From: ATX-6F1 sp943369485
GTDB taxonomy: Bacteria > Cyanobacteriota > Cyanobacteriia > PCC-6307 > Cyanobiaceae
Length of the DNA: 64,000 bases
NCBI GenBank assembly: GCA_943369485.1
Contig: CALRNH020000004.1
Coordinates: 124,001 to 188,000, forward strand
Direction of reading: 5' to 3'
Position numbers and translations under genes: made by a program. Under the pieces are notes generated by a model that had not been told where the DNA came from, did no database searches, and saw nothing but the letters and a program-made list of their open reading frames with translations. How positions within the stretch are numbered: the first letter of the stretch is position 1; each line of letters opens with the position of its first letter. Positions 10,601 to 19,279 of this stretch are shown here, piece by piece.

Positions 10601-11145
10601 TCCCAGTGGTCGAGGACACCCAGATCGACCTGCCGATCACCGCCTTCATCCCGGCCGATTGGATCACCGAAGGCGACGAGAAGATGGCCGCCTACCGCTC
10701 AGCGGCGGGGTGCAGCAGCAAAGGCGAATTGCTCGAGCTGGCGGCCGCCTGGATCGACCGCTACGGCGCCCTGCCGGCGCCGGTGCAGGCGCTGCTGCAG
10801 CTGATGGAGCTCAAGCTGCTGGCCAAGCGCTGCGGCTTTGCGCGCCTTCGGGCCGAACAACCAAATCTGGTGCTGGAAACGCCGATGGAGGAGCCAGCGT
10901 TCCGGCTGCTGCGCCAGGGCCTGCCCCAGCACCTGCATGGACGCTTGGTGTACCAAGGCGGCTCAGGCAGCACCGCCAAGGTGCTGGCCCGGGGCCTGAG
11001 CGTGCTTCCGGCGGAGAAGCAGCTCGAGACGCTGATGGAGTGGCTGGGGGCGATGGCGGCGCAGATCCCTGGGGCCGATGGGCTGAGCGAGGCGCAGCGG
11101 GTGGAAGAACAGAAGGCGAGGAATGAGGCGGTGTTGGCTGTTTGA
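7609..11145 (+). CDS. mfd: Transcription-repair coupling factor Mfd
   Basis: A 1178-residue ATP-dependent translocase that removes stalled RNA polymerase at DNA lesions and recruits UvrA. The N-terminal UvrB-like module (PTSEGSPYEPFDP; EGTWSRRGDIVDLFPVSAELPVRLEFFGD) is followed by the RNA-polymerase-interacting domain (PGDFVVHRNHGIGRF), then the RecG-like motor with Walker A (CGDVGFGKTEVA), DEEQRFGV as motif II, LSATPIPRTLYM as motif III and QLRGRVGRSG as motif VI, and a C-terminal D7 domain. The ATG at 7609 gives the normal family length; the frame is open further upstream but the extra sequence is low-complexity Pro/Ala. About 230 bases upstream have no supported gene. Confidence 0.95.
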   Translation: MPLTALVRQLEQVPLTGEVQARMDRPERLSLRGAGRAARALISSALARQRRSPLLVVVPTLEEAGRWTALLELMGWPTAQLYPTSEGSPYEPFDPTSEITWGQLQVLAELVGPNPWKGAIVVTERALQPHLPPPEALAAQCLSLAKGQWVDLEELAATLARLGYERVPTIEQEGTWSRRGDIVDLFPVSAELPVRLEFFGDTLEKLREFDPASQRSLDPIEVVRLTPTGYGPLVADALREAMPAGLEALLSPEALEQLLEGGTPEGMRRLMGLAWGRPASLLDYLPELTLIAIDERRQCLAHGQQWFDHASIHHDDCPELPALHRPPAEALEAAAAFAGFDLAELAETDGHANAFDLASRPVPAHPNQFGRLAAQVKGYQAEKARVWLLSAQPSRAVALLEEHDCITRFVPNAADWPAIDRLVEQGTPVALKLKGTAELEGLQLPAWKLVLLSDREFFGQHSLAASGYVRRRRKAASRTVDPLKMVPGDFVVHRNHGIGRFLKLEKLAISGESRDYLVVQYADGTLRVAADQLGSLGRYRASTEAPPELNRMGGVAWAKAKERALKAVRKVAVDLVKLYAERHQAPGFAFPPDGPWQLELEDSFPYEPTPDQLKAIVEVKRDMEAAQPMDRLVCGDVGFGKTEVAIRSIFKAVTAGKQCALLAPTTVLAQQHWRTLSERFAPYPLKVALLNRFRTAAERRTILEGLSAGTIDVVVGTHQLLGKGTTFQQLGLLVVDEEQRFGVNQKEKIKALRKDVDVLTLSATPIPRTLYMSLSGVREMSLITTPPPLRRPIKTHLAALDGEAVRSAIRQELDRGGQVFYVVPRVEGIEEVAGGLREMLPGLKLQVAHGQMPEGELESAMVAFNAGEADVMLCTTIIESGLDIPRVNTILVEDAHKFGLAQLYQLRGRVGRSGIQAHAWLFYPGDASLSEAARQRLRAIQEFAQLGSGYQLAMRDMEIRGVGNLLGVEQSGQMEVIGFDLYMEMLQESLAEIQGQDIPVVEDTQIDLPITAFIPADWITEGDEKMAAYRSAAGCSSKGELLELAAAWIDRYGALPAPVQALLQLMELKLLAKRCGFARLRAEQPNLVLETPMEEPAFRLLRQGLPQHLHGRLVYQGGSGSTAKVLARGLSVLPAEKQLETLMEWLGAMAAQIPGADGLSEAQRVEEQKARNEAVLAV

Positions 11146-11263
11146 GCTGACGGGCTGTCCCAGGGGGCTGGAGCAGGGAGAGCGGCCCCAGGAGACCGGC
11201 CCCGGCTCCGCCTGGCGCAACATGGCGTTACAATTATGGTCATTCGTTAACAGGCGCAGTCCC

Positions 11264-11431
11264 ATGGGTGAGTTGCTGCAGGGATCCGGTGGAGTGACCA
11301 GCAGCGTCAGCCTGGTGTCCGCCCTGGTGAGCGTGGCGGCCCTGGGGCTGTTCGCCCTCTTCCAGAACGCCAGCGGGAACGACGACGATGACTCCACCCC
11401 GGGCGGTGGCCTGATGCAGCCGGTGGCGTGA
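11264..11431 (+). CDS. Small single-pass membrane protein
   Basis: A 55-residue protein that starts at the ATG at 11264 (MGELLQGSGG). It has one clear transmembrane helix at about residues 14-33 (SLVSALVSVAALGLFALFQ) and an acidic tail (GNDDDDS). The size and layout match small membrane proteins seen after mfd in Synechococcus, though I cannot confirm a family. Its stop overlaps the GTG of the next (broken) gene, suggesting they were once translated together. The function is unknown. Confidence 0.6.
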   Translation: MGELLQGSGGVTSSVSLVSALVSVAALGLFALFQNASGNDDDDSTPGGGLMQPVA

Positions 11432-11951
11432 GCCGATCGGCGCTGCTCACCTTCAACGCTGGCTTCTGGGAGGGCAGCTTCATCCGCCTTGATGGCCGCG
11501 GCCACGACGTTGAGCGCTTCGCCAGCCAGCTTGAGGTGAGAGAGGCGGCCCCGGTGAATGGCTCAGGTCTTGCCCCAGGGGAGATCACGGCCGCTCACAC
11601 CAATCGCTCCAGCGGCTATCTGCGCACGATGCGCTTCCCGGAACCTCCTGCGGAGATGCAGATTGATCCTCTGGGTGGCCACTGGAGCCAGGGGCCTGAT
11701 CGCATCGGCCCCTGGCCCTGGGTCAGCGAGCTCGCTCCGGTGCACGGCGACCACCGCCGCCGGGTGGTGGTGCGCCATGGCGCCGAGCGACTGGAGCGGT
11801 TGGGGAGGGAATCGATGCGGTGGTGTGGTGGAGCCCGGAACCTGGCCTGGTGATCAGCACCATGGCGGAGCGCCGTTTCGGTTCGCCCCAGTGGGCGGGC
11901 CTGCATAGGGATCCCCAGACCGGCGTGAGCCCAACAACTCCCCAGCGCTGA
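11428..11951 (+). pseudogene. Frameshifted cyanobacterial conserved protein (DUF3598-like)
   Basis: The first part (GTG at 11428; TFNAGFWEGSFIRLDGRG, later MRFPEPPAEMQIDPLGGHW and GPDRIGPWPWVSEL) strongly resembles a conserved cyanobacterial protein family whose members are longer than the 141 residues this frame gives. Near 11797-11810, in a G-rich run, the frame stops matching (RESMRWCGG then stop at 11853). The same strand two bases over continues with EGIDAVVWWSPEPGLVIST to a stop at 11949-11951, which looks like the missing C terminus. The simplest reading is a one-base indel in the G run. A sequencing error is possible. The family name is a recollection, not a search result. Confidence 0.6.
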
Positions 11952-11994
11952 TCTGAGGCCACCGAAGGGGAAAGTCCCCTGCGGAGCTCCAGAC

Positions 11995-13329
11995 TTACTT
12001 GGTGCCCAGGGCCTCGGGCAGGTTGGCGCTGGTGGGGTTGTAGAGCTTCTTGGCGCTGCCGCCGGCCGCCTGCACCTGCTTGAGCAGGGTCGTTTCCGCG
12101 GCCCGGTACTGGCTGTCCTTGCGGGTGCCGATGTCCTCGAGCTTGAGCTTCGCGGCCTCGGATTCGCTGAGCTTGGCGGACACATCCGGGGCGATGCCGT
12201 GGTGGTGGATGTCCCGGCCGCTGGGGGTGAGGTACTTGGCGATGGTCACGGTCATGCCGGAGCCATCGGAGAGCCCCCGCACCGACTGCACCAGGCCCTT
12301 GCCAAAGGTTTTCTGCCCCACCAGCACCGCGCGCTTGTTGTCCTGCAGGGCCCCCGAGAGAATCTCACTGGCGCTGGCGGAGCCCTCATTGACCAGGATC
12401 ACCAGGGGACGCTTGGTGAGGGAGCGACCGTTGGCGCGCTTGATGTCCTGGATGCCGTCACGGGTCTTGGTGGAAACGATGATGCCCTCGTCCAGCCACT
12501 GACGGGCGATGGCGATGCTGGCCATCAGCAGTCCGCCCGGGTTGCTGCGCAGATCGAGCACATAGCCCTGGACGTTCTTGGCCTCCAGATCCTTGACGGC
12601 GGCGGCCATGTCCTTGGCGGCGTTGGCGTTGAACTGCTTCAGGCGGATGTAGCCCACCTTCGAGCCATCGGGGGCCGTGTTGATCTGGTGCTCCACGGCG
12701 TGCAGTTCGATGCGCTCGCGCATCAGCGGTGTGTCGATCAGCTGCCCCTTGCGCCGCAGCTGGATCGTCACCTTGGTGCCGGCCTGGCCGCGGATCAGCT
12801 TGACTGCATCCTCGGTGCTCATGCCCTTGGTGCTCTTGCCATCGATCGAGACGATCACGTCCTTGGGCTGCACGCCGGCCCGCGAGGCCGGGGAACCATC
12901 GATCGGCGAGACCACCACCAGTTCCTTGGTCTCCTTGTCGAGGCTCAGCTGGATGCCCACCCCGGAGAGTTCTCCGGAAGTGTCGATCTGCATCTCCTTG
13001 AACTCCCGCGGATCCAGAAAGCGGGTGTAGGGATCATCGAGGGACTGGAGCATGCCCCGAATCGCCTCGTAGCTCTCCTTGGTGCTTCCGTAGCTCTTGG
13101 CGAGGATCGACTGACGCAGTTTGCGCCATTGGTCTGGGGTGTACTTACCGGTGGTGTCGAGGTAGTCGCGGAAAACGATCTGCCACGCCTGGTCCATGAC
13201 CTCCTTGGGGCTGTCATTGATCAGACTGGCCAGGCTGGGGGGCACGAAGCTGCGTCCTCCCACCAGGGCGGTGGTGACAAAGGTGCCCACTCCGGCCAAC
13301 ACGATCAGGGTGGTGCGACCTTTGGCCAT
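11995..13329 (-). CDS. C-terminal processing serine protease (CtpA/CtpB family)
   Basis: A 444-residue periplasmic or lumenal protease of the tail-specific family; in cyanobacteria the CtpA member matures photosystem II D1. A signal-anchor (residues about 6-25, TTLIVLAGVGTFVTTALVGG) is followed by an N-terminal helical domain, a PDZ domain (GVGIQLSLDKETKELVVVSPI to VSIDGKSTKGMST) and the S41 catalytic core. The nucleophile Ser is in NEGSASASEI and the general-base Lys in QKTFGKGLVQ. I chose the ATG at 13329 (MAKGRTT) because it places the hydrophobic anchor at the N terminus. Which paralogue (CtpA, B or C) it is cannot be told without alignment. Confidence 0.88.
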   Translation of the reverse strand: MAKGRTTLIVLAGVGTFVTTALVGGRSFVPPSLASLINDSPKEVMDQAWQIVFRDYLDTTGKYTPDQWRKLRQSILAKSYGSTKESYEAIRGMLQSLDDPYTRFLDPREFKEMQIDTSGELSGVGIQLSLDKETKELVVVSPIDGSPASRAGVQPKDVIVSIDGKSTKGMSTEDAVKLIRGQAGTKVTIQLRRKGQLIDTPLMRERIELHAVEHQINTAPDGSKVGYIRLKQFNANAAKDMAAAVKDLEAKNVQGYVLDLRSNPGGLLMASIAIARQWLDEGIIVSTKTRDGIQDIKRANGRSLTKRPLVILVNEGSASASEILSGALQDNKRAVLVGQKTFGKGLVQSVRGLSDGSGMTVTIAKYLTPSGRDIHHHGIAPDVSAKLSESEAAKLKLEDIGTRKDSQYRAAETTLLKQVQAAGGSAKKLYNPTSANLPEALGTK

Positions 13330-13479
13330 CGTGCGCCGGCTCCGGAGCCTTGAGATTCCTATCAAGCTAGTCCCCGCAGCGGGGGGCGCCGAGGTGTGAG
13401 AGCCGAAATTCAGTGCGGACTCCCCGACCGAATGTGACCCTGGAAACGTCCTGGTCGTGTTTGGGGCGATGGGCCCGGT

Positions 13480-14727
13480 TCAGGGATCGACCCAGCGGCC
13501 GTCTTCCTTGATCAGGGCGATCAGAGCGTCCACCCCTTCGGTTTCCTGCACCCGGCGGATCTCCTCGCGGCCGCGGTAGAGCGAAATGGTGCCGGGGGTT
13601 TTGCCGACATAGCCGTAGTCGGCGTCGGCCATCTCGCCGGGTCCGTTGACGATGCAGCCCATCACGGCGATGTCGAGGCCGGTGAGGTGGGCGGTGGCGT
13701 TGCGCACCACGTGCAGCACCTCCTCCAGGTTGAACAGGGTGCGGCCGCAGCTGGGGCAGGCCACGTATTCCACCATCGTCTTGCGCAGGCCCAGGGCCTG
13801 CAGGATCGAGTAGCAGACCGGAATCTCCTTCTCAGGTGCCTCGGTGAGTGACACCCGGATCGTGTCCCCAAGCCCCTCGGCCAGCAGGGTGGCGATGCCG
13901 GCGGTGCTCTTGATGCGGCCGTAATCGCCGTCGCCCGCCTCGGTGACGCCCAGATGCAGGGGGTAATGGAAGCCTTCGGCGTCCATGCGGTCGGCCATCA
14001 TCCGGTAGGCGGCCAGCATCACCGGCGCCCGCGAGGCCTTCATCGAGACCACGATGTTGTGGAAGTCGAGGCGGTCACAGATGTGGATGAACTCCATCGC
14101 GCTCTCCACCATCCCCAGCGGCGTGTCGCCGTACGTGAACAGCATCCGCTCGGCCAGCGAACCGTGGTTCACGCCGATGCGCAGGCCCTTGTCCTGCTCC
14201 TTGAGCAGGCTCACCAGCGGTTCGAGCGTGGCCTGGATGCGCGCGCCGATCGCCGCCACTTCCTCGGGGCTGAATTCGGTGCGGTTCGGATCAGGCTTGT
14301 CGAACACATAGAGGCCCGGGTTGATGCGCACCTTGTCGACGTGCTGGGCCACCTCCAGGGCGATCTTCATGCCGTTGTGGTGCACGTCCGCCACCAGGGG
14401 CACGGGCTGGTAGCTGTCTTCGAGGCGCTTGCGGATCTCCCCCACGGCCCGGGCATGGCCCAGGCTCGGCACCGTGAGCCGCACGATTTCGCAACCCGCC
14501 TCGTGCAGCCGGCGGATGCCGGCGGTGGCACCCTCGATGTCGAGGGTGTCCTCATTGATCATCGATTGCACCACCACGGGGTGCTCGCTGCCGACCCAGA
14601 TATCGCCCACCCGCACGCTGCGGGTCTTACGGCGGCGGATGACGGTGTCGTAGCGGGGATCGTTGGCCCAGTCCCTGGCTCCTCCCTCAGGGGTGGCGGT
14701 GTCGGGACGGGCCAGGGTGCCGGTCAT
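13480..14727 (-). CDS. ispG: 4-hydroxy-3-methylbut-2-enyl diphosphate synthase (flavodoxin/ferredoxin) IspG
   Basis: A 415-residue iron-sulfur enzyme of the MEP isoprenoid pathway that reduces methylerythritol cyclodiphosphate to HMBPP and feeds chlorophyll, carotenoid and quinone synthesis. The TIM-barrel part contains VGSEHPVVVQSMINEDT and VADVHHNGMKIAL. The C-terminal domain carries the [4Fe-4S] cysteines in ACPSCGRTLFNLEEV and MGCIVNGPGEMADADYGYVG. The ATG at 14727 gives the usual cyanobacterial length; upstream codons overlap the udg gene and are not needed. The udg gene lies 32 bases upstream on the same strand, so the two may be co-transcribed. Confidence 0.95.
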   Translation of the reverse strand: MTGTLARPDTATPEGGARDWANDPRYDTVIRRRKTRSVRVGDIWVGSEHPVVVQSMINEDTLDIEGATAGIRRLHEAGCEIVRLTVPSLGHARAVGEIRKRLEDSYQPVPLVADVHHNGMKIALEVAQHVDKVRINPGLYVFDKPDPNRTEFSPEEVAAIGARIQATLEPLVSLLKEQDKGLRIGVNHGSLAERMLFTYGDTPLGMVESAMEFIHICDRLDFHNIVVSMKASRAPVMLAAYRMMADRMDAEGFHYPLHLGVTEAGDGDYGRIKSTAGIATLLAEGLGDTIRVSLTEAPEKEIPVCYSILQALGLRKTMVEYVACPSCGRTLFNLEEVLHVVRNATAHLTGLDIAVMGCIVNGPGEMADADYGYVGKTPGTISLYRGREEIRRVQETEGVDALIALIKEDGRWVDP

Positions 14728-14759
14728 CGCAGGGGGGGGCCGGAGGTGAGCCAAGCCTG

Positions 14760-15374
14760 TCACAAACGGGGCGGCAGCGGCTGCTCCAGGCCGCTGTTCG
14801 GTCCTTCGGGGTGGTCCAGCCGCCGCCTGATCGCCAGGAAATCGGATGCGGTGTGCCAGCGGGGCGAGCCAGGCTCCGTGGAGGGAAAGCGCAGCAGATA
14901 GGAGGGATGGAACACGGGCATCAGCCAGCGTCCTTGCCAGCTCTGCCATTGCCCCCGCATCCGGGAGAGGCCACCTCGGATCCCCAGCAGCGCCTCCACG
15001 GCCGTGGCTCCGGCCAGCACCACCAGCGCCGGATCGACCCGCTCCAACTGGCGATCCAGCCAGGGTCGGCAGGCCGCCAGCTCGGCCGCCGTGGGGCGAC
15101 GGTTGCCCGGCGGCCGGCACTTGATCACGTTGCAGATGTAGGCCTCCCGGTTGCTGCTGATGCCGGCCTCGGCCAGCAGCTGGTCCAGCATCCGGCCGGA
15201 GCGGCCCACGAACGGCAGACCGCTGGCGTCCTCCTCGGCACCCGGGGCTTCCCCGATCAGCATCAGCCGTGCGCCGCTATGGCCCCGGCTCACCACGGCC
15301 TGATGACGGCCCGCTGCCAAGGGGCAGCGCAGGCAGGCCTGGCAGTCCTCGCGCAGCTGCTGCTCAGGATCCAT
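14760..15374 (-). CDS. Family 4 uracil-DNA glycosylase (4Fe-4S)
   Basis: A 204-residue base-excision repair enzyme that removes uracil from DNA. It shows the family 4 signature GEAPGAEEDASGLPFVGRSG (water-activating loop) and the C-terminal HPSYLLR motif. Four candidate cluster cysteines are present: two in CQACLRCPL near the N terminus and two around NVIKCRPPGNR and AACRPW. Starting at the ATG at 15374 (MDPEQQ) places the first cysteines close to the N terminus as usual. It is divergent from the aminotransferase gene across about 130 bases and precedes ispG. Confidence 0.88.
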   Translation of the reverse strand: MDPEQQLREDCQACLRCPLAAGRHQAVVSRGHSGARLMLIGEAPGAEEDASGLPFVGRSGRMLDQLLAEAGISSNREAYICNVIKCRPPGNRRPTAAELAACRPWLDRQLERVDPALVVLAGATAVEALLGIRGGLSRMRGQWQSWQGRWLMPVFHPSYLLRFPSTEPGSPRWHTASDFLAIRRRLDHPEGPNSGLEQPLPPRL

Positions 15375-15502
15375 GGGCCCGGCGGCGCTGGGGCAGATCG
15401 CATGTTGACGCAACGAAGATGCCGCTGCGATCGCTCCTGGGGAGGAGCCATGGGGCAGGATGGCCATCTTTCAGGCGTTCCTGCGGCGGAGCGCTGCTTG
15501 CG

Positions 15503-16681
15503 ATGCAGCGCCCGTTGAGGCTCTCTGCAAGGGCCGAAGCTCTGCAGCCCTCCCTGACCCTGGCGATCGCCGCCCGCGCCAAGCAGCTGCGGGCGGAGGG
15601 GCAGGACGTCTGCAGCCTCAGCGCCGGCGAACCCGACTTTGAGACCCCCGCCTTCATCCGAGCGGCCGCCACGGCGGCTTTGGAGGCTGGTCATACCCGC
15701 TACGGCCCGGCCGCCGGCGAGCCGGAACTGCGGGAAGCGATTGCCGTCAAGCTCAGCGCCGAGAACGGCATCCCCACCACCGCCGCGCAGGTGCTGGTCA
15801 CCAACGGTGGCAAGCAGGCCCTCTTCAACCTCTTCCAAGTGCTGCTGGGGCCCGGCGATGAGCTGCTGCTGCCCTCTCCCTACTGGCTCAGTTACCCAGA
15901 GATGGCCCGGTTGGCCGGCGCCTCGGTGCAGCTGCTGCCCAGCGCCGCCGCCGAGGGATTCCGGTTTGATGCCGAGCGCCTGGAGGCGGCGATCACCCCC
16001 GCCAGCAAGCTGCTGGTGCTCAACAGCCCCGGCAACCCCACCGGCGCCGTGCTCAGCCGCGCCGAGCTCGAGGCGATCGCCGCCGTGTTGCGCCGCCATC
16101 CCCATGTGGCGGTGGTCTGCGATGAGATTTACGAATTCCTGCTCACCCCTGGCCAGGAGCACCACAGCTTCGGGGCCGTGGCCCCAGACCTTCTCGATCG
16201 GGTGTTCGTCGTCAATGGCCTCGCCAAGGGCTGGGCGATGACCGGCTGGAGGATCGGTTATCTGGCCGGCCCCGTACCTGTGATCACCGCCGCCAGTGCA
16301 CTCCAGAGCCAGAGCACCAGCAACGTCTGCAGCTTCGCCCAGTACGGGGCGCTCGCCGCGATCAGAGGCCCGAGGGACTGCGTGCGTGCCATGGCCGAGC
16401 AGTTCAGCCAGCGCCGCGCCCTGCTCACAGCCGGGCTGCAGGCGATGGCCGGCCTCACCCTCACCCCGCCTTCGGGGGCCTTCTACGCGTTTCCGGATGT
16501 GAGTTCCTACGAACTCGATTCGATGACCTTCTGCAACCGCCTGCTGGAGCAGGAGGGTCTGGCGGTGGTTCCTGGCGTGGCGTTCGGCGATGACCGCTGC
16601 ATCCGCCTCTCCTGTGCCGCCTCCCCTGCCACGATCAGGGATGGTCTGCAGCGACTCGAGCGTTTCCTGGCCAGCCTCTGA
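15503..16681 (+). CDS. aspC: Aspartate/prephenate-type class I aminotransferase
   Basis: A 392-residue PLP-dependent fold-type I transaminase. Visible landmarks are SLSAGEPDFETP near the N terminus, TNGGKQALFNL, SPGNPTGAVLS (substrate-binding Asn and PLP contacts), VCDEIYEFL (Asp and Tyr contacting PLP), and the Schiff-base Lys in NGLAKGWAMTGWRIGY. The C-terminal Arg for the substrate alpha-carboxylate lies in DDRCIRLSCA. The sequence fits the Ib-gamma aspartate aminotransferases of cyanobacteria, which may also act on prephenate. The ATG at 15503 is the natural start. The next gene follows after 11 bases. Confidence 0.88.
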   Translation: MQRPLRLSARAEALQPSLTLAIAARAKQLRAEGQDVCSLSAGEPDFETPAFIRAAATAALEAGHTRYGPAAGEPELREAIAVKLSAENGIPTTAAQVLVTNGGKQALFNLFQVLLGPGDELLLPSPYWLSYPEMARLAGASVQLLPSAAAEGFRFDAERLEAAITPASKLLVLNSPGNPTGAVLSRAELEAIAAVLRRHPHVAVVCDEIYEFLLTPGQEHHSFGAVAPDLLDRVFVVNGLAKGWAMTGWRIGYLAGPVPVITAASALQSQSTSNVCSFAQYGALAAIRGPRDCVRAMAEQFSQRRALLTAGLQAMAGLTLTPPSGAFYAFPDVSSYELDSMTFCNRLLEQEGLAVVPGVAFGDDRCIRLSCAASPATIRDGLQRLERFLASL

Positions 16682-16692
16682 CTCCCCCTCCC

Positions 16693-17652
16693 ATGCACTT
16701 GCGACAACCCCGGGCCGTCGCCCTTGGCCTTGCCCTGCTGATCACGGCGGCGGCCGCACCGATCAGCTTCGGCGGCCTGCTCAGCCGGGCCCAGGCCCAG
16801 AGCAACCCCACCGCCAAGCCCACGCAGGCCAGCAACCGGGTGCTGCGCATCGGCGCGATCCCCGACCAGAAGCCGGAGAAGCTGAACCGGCTCTACGGGC
16901 AACTGGCCGATGAACTCAGCCGCCAGTTGGGTTTCAAGGTCAAATACGTGCCCGTCGTCGACTATGCCGCCGCCGTCACGGCGTTCCGCACGGGCGATCT
17001 GGACCTGGTCTGGTTCGGCGGCCTCACCGGCGTGCAGGCCCGCCTGCAGAAGCCCGGCGCCCGGGTGCTGGCCCAACGCGACATCGACGTGCAGTTCCAC
17101 AGTGTCTTCATCGCCAACGCCCGCAGTGGCCTCAAGCCGGTGCTCAATGTCAAGGATCTGACTCAACTGAAGGGCAAGCGCTTCACCTTCGGCTCCGAGA
17201 GCTCCACCTCAGGCCGGCTGATGCCCCAGGTCTTCCTGGCCAAGGCGGGTGTGAAGTTGACTGATTTCAGTGGCGGTGGGCCGGGCTTCAGCGGCAGCCA
17301 TGACGCCACCATCGCTCTGGTGCAGAGCGGCGCCTACGACGCTGGCGCCGTCAATGAGCAGGTCTGGAAGAGCAGCCTGCGCGAGCGCAAGGCCGACCGC
17401 AGCAAGGTGATCGCGATCTGGCGCACCCCCGGCTATCCCGACTACCACTGGATCGCCCAGCCCGATCTGGACCGGCGTCTGGGCAAGGGCACCACCGATC
17501 GGATCACAGCGGCCCTGGTGTCCCTGCGGCGCACCAACCCCAGCCAGGCACCGATCCTGGAGTTGTTCGGCGCCCAGCAGTTCGTGCCCGCGAGCGCCGA
17601 TCAGTACGCCACGATTGAGAAGGTAGGCCGGGAGATCGGCAAGATCCGCTGA
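16693..17652 (+). CDS. phnD: Phosphonate/phosphite-type ABC transporter substrate-binding protein (PhnD-like)
   Basis: A 319-residue periplasmic binding protein with a clear signal peptide (residues 1-35, ending in an AQA-like site) and a type II binding fold. PhnD-family hallmarks are LRIGAIPDQKPEKLNRLYGQLA, GDLDLVWFGGLTGVQA, FGSESSTSGRLMPQVFLAKAG, and DAGAVNEQVW. The ligand (phosphonate, phosphite or phosphate) cannot be read from the sequence. It heads the cluster continuing through 17851-22265, although the ATPase and permease are separated from it by an unrelated membrane-protein gene. It begins 11 bases after the aminotransferase stop. Confidence 0.85.
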   Translation: MHLRQPRAVALGLALLITAAAAPISFGGLLSRAQAQSNPTAKPTQASNRVLRIGAIPDQKPEKLNRLYGQLADELSRQLGFKVKYVPVVDYAAAVTAFRTGDLDLVWFGGLTGVQARLQKPGARVLAQRDIDVQFHSVFIANARSGLKPVLNVKDLTQLKGKRFTFGSESSTSGRLMPQVFLAKAGVKLTDFSGGGPGFSGSHDATIALVQSGAYDAGAVNEQVWKSSLRERKADRSKVIAIWRTPGYPDYHWIAQPDLDRRLGKGTTDRITAALVSLRRTNPSQAPILELFGAQQFVPASADQYATIEKVGREIGKIR

Positions 17653-17850
17653 TTTCGGCCCCAGGTCATGGATGTCTGGCGATGGGGACGCCTGGCGATG
17701 GGCAGGCGGTATGCATCTTGGCCGGAGAGATGACAGCGGATGAAAGCATGCCCGGTGGGCCCATTCGGAGCTCGCCCGGGTGCTGGGCGTTCGGGGCGGA
17801 TTGACCCTTCCCATAGGAGCCTTACGATCCCGAGAATCCCCTGATGGCTT

Positions 17851-19149
17851 GTGCTCCAGCTCAACCGAACCAGAGCGTTTGGCCTTGGGCTGGCTGTTTC
17901 GAGCGTTCTGGTGGCCTCCGCGTCGCTGGCCCTCGCCGCCACAGGCCCGCTGACACGGCTGCAGTTCACCCAGGTCATTGAGGACCAGCCGACCCCGGTG
18001 GTCGACGCCGCTGTCCACGTGGTTCCGTGTGCGCCGGTCAATGCCAGCTGTCGGGACCTGCTGAACGACCTGGTGGCCCCATTCCGGGGGAGCAAGGTCT
18101 GGACTGGGACGTCGATCTCCCAGGCAGTGGCCAAGGCGGAAGGCCAGTTGGTGGTTCAGAAGGGCCACCGGCTGCTCCGCACCGATGCCGCTGGCAGCGC
18201 GCGCCTGTCGTGCCCCACCGCCAACTGCCTGGTGTTCGCGGCGTCCACGGCAGCAGGCCGCACGGTGGTCTGGAGCTTCCTGCAACCGCTCGGCCGCTCA
18301 CGCGAACTGCTTCCCTCCGCTGGCCGCAGCGTGGTGGCCGCTGAGCCGGAGGCCGATCTTGTAGCGCGCAAGCAGCGTTGGATCGCCGCGGCCACGCTGG
18401 CCACGCCTCTGTTGCTGGCGGTCCTGCTGCTGGTGGTTCTGCTTGAGCGCCGGGAGTTGCGCCGCCGATCCGAGGAACTGCTCAGCACGCTTCGGGCTGA
18501 GACCAAGTTTGAAATCGCGACCCTGAACGTGGCCGTCGAGGCGATCCGCAACGTTCTCGAGGCGATCGAGCAGGGTGGCGTCCAGGTGCCAGCCGTGCCC
18601 ACCCCGCCCCACGGACCTGAGGCTGATCATTCGGATTCGCTCCAATCCGATCTGGAAGCATCTGATCAGGAGCCATCCGATCAGCAACCAACACATCCAG
18701 ACCCCGTCGTTTCTCCGCAGCCTCCCGCTGCTCCCCAGGCGGTTGCCGCTGGAGCGGTCACCACCCTCAAGGAGCTGGAGCAGGCCTCGAACGAGGCCCG
18801 CCACCTGCGCCTGGCCCTGGACCAAAGCGCTGCGCTGCTGCAGCAGGCGCTCGCCATCCATCCCCAGGCCGAGCAGGTCGCCGATCGCCTGCAGGTCGCC
18901 ATGGAGGAAGCGAGGTCGCTTCTGCCCAGCATCGAGAACCGGCTCATGGAGCGGCGCGCCGCAGGGCGGAGCGACCCCCCTCCCCAGGCCTCGATGGAGC
19001 CGATCCCCCCGGCGGCGCTGGAGCCCCCTCCGGCCAGTGCCCCACCCCGATCGGATCGGACTGATGCATCCAAGGGCAGCCGGCTGGGGCAGGTGCTGCC
19101 GATCGCGTCACCCATGCCGAACCGCCCCACCGAACCGCCCCTGGCCTGA
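17851..19149 (+). CDS. Unknown two-TM protein inside the phn transporter cluster
   Basis: A 432-residue protein starting at a GTG. A signal peptide or first helix spans residues about 8-29. A roughly 150-residue extracytoplasmic segment follows, with four cysteines (HVVPCAPVNASCRDLL; LSCPTANCLVF) able to form two disulfides. A second helix (residues about 178-202, WIAAATLATPLLLAVLLLVVLLE) leads into a cytoplasmic region with a coiled coil (RRELRRRSEELLSTLRAE), a Pro/Gln/Asp-rich spacer and another helical block (KELEQASNEARHLRLALD). The topology resembles a membrane sensor without an output domain. No family is recognised. A link to phosphorus uptake is inferred from position only. Confidence 0.6.
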   Translation: MLQLNRTRAFGLGLAVSSVLVASASLALAATGPLTRLQFTQVIEDQPTPVVDAAVHVVPCAPVNASCRDLLNDLVAPFRGSKVWTGTSISQAVAKAEGQLVVQKGHRLLRTDAAGSARLSCPTANCLVFAASTAAGRTVVWSFLQPLGRSRELLPSAGRSVVAAEPEADLVARKQRWIAAATLATPLLLAVLLLVVLLERRELRRRSEELLSTLRAETKFEIATLNVAVEAIRNVLEAIEQGGVQVPAVPTPPHGPEADHSDSLQSDLEASDQEPSDQQPTHPDPVVSPQPPAAPQAVAAGAVTTLKELEQASNEARHLRLALDQSAALLQQALAIHPQAEQVADRLQVAMEEARSLLPSIENRLMERRAAGRSDPPPQASMEPIPPAALEPPPASAPPRSDRTDASKGSRLGQVLPIASPMPNRPTEPPLA

Positions 19150-19279
19150 AGCCACCCCCCTGCCGGTGGGAGAGTGGGGCCATGAACGAATTCTTTGGCC
19201 CCGCCTTGATCCCCCCCGCTCTGGCGGCTTGGATTCCGCTGACGATCGCCCCTTGAGCGGGCGTTGAAGGTCACCAGTG

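Noticed and set aside
19182..19256. 24-codon frame (MNEFFGPALIPPALAAW...) before phnC
   Set aside because: It looks faintly like a photosystem small subunit but is too short and lacks a full membrane helix match; kept only as a note.
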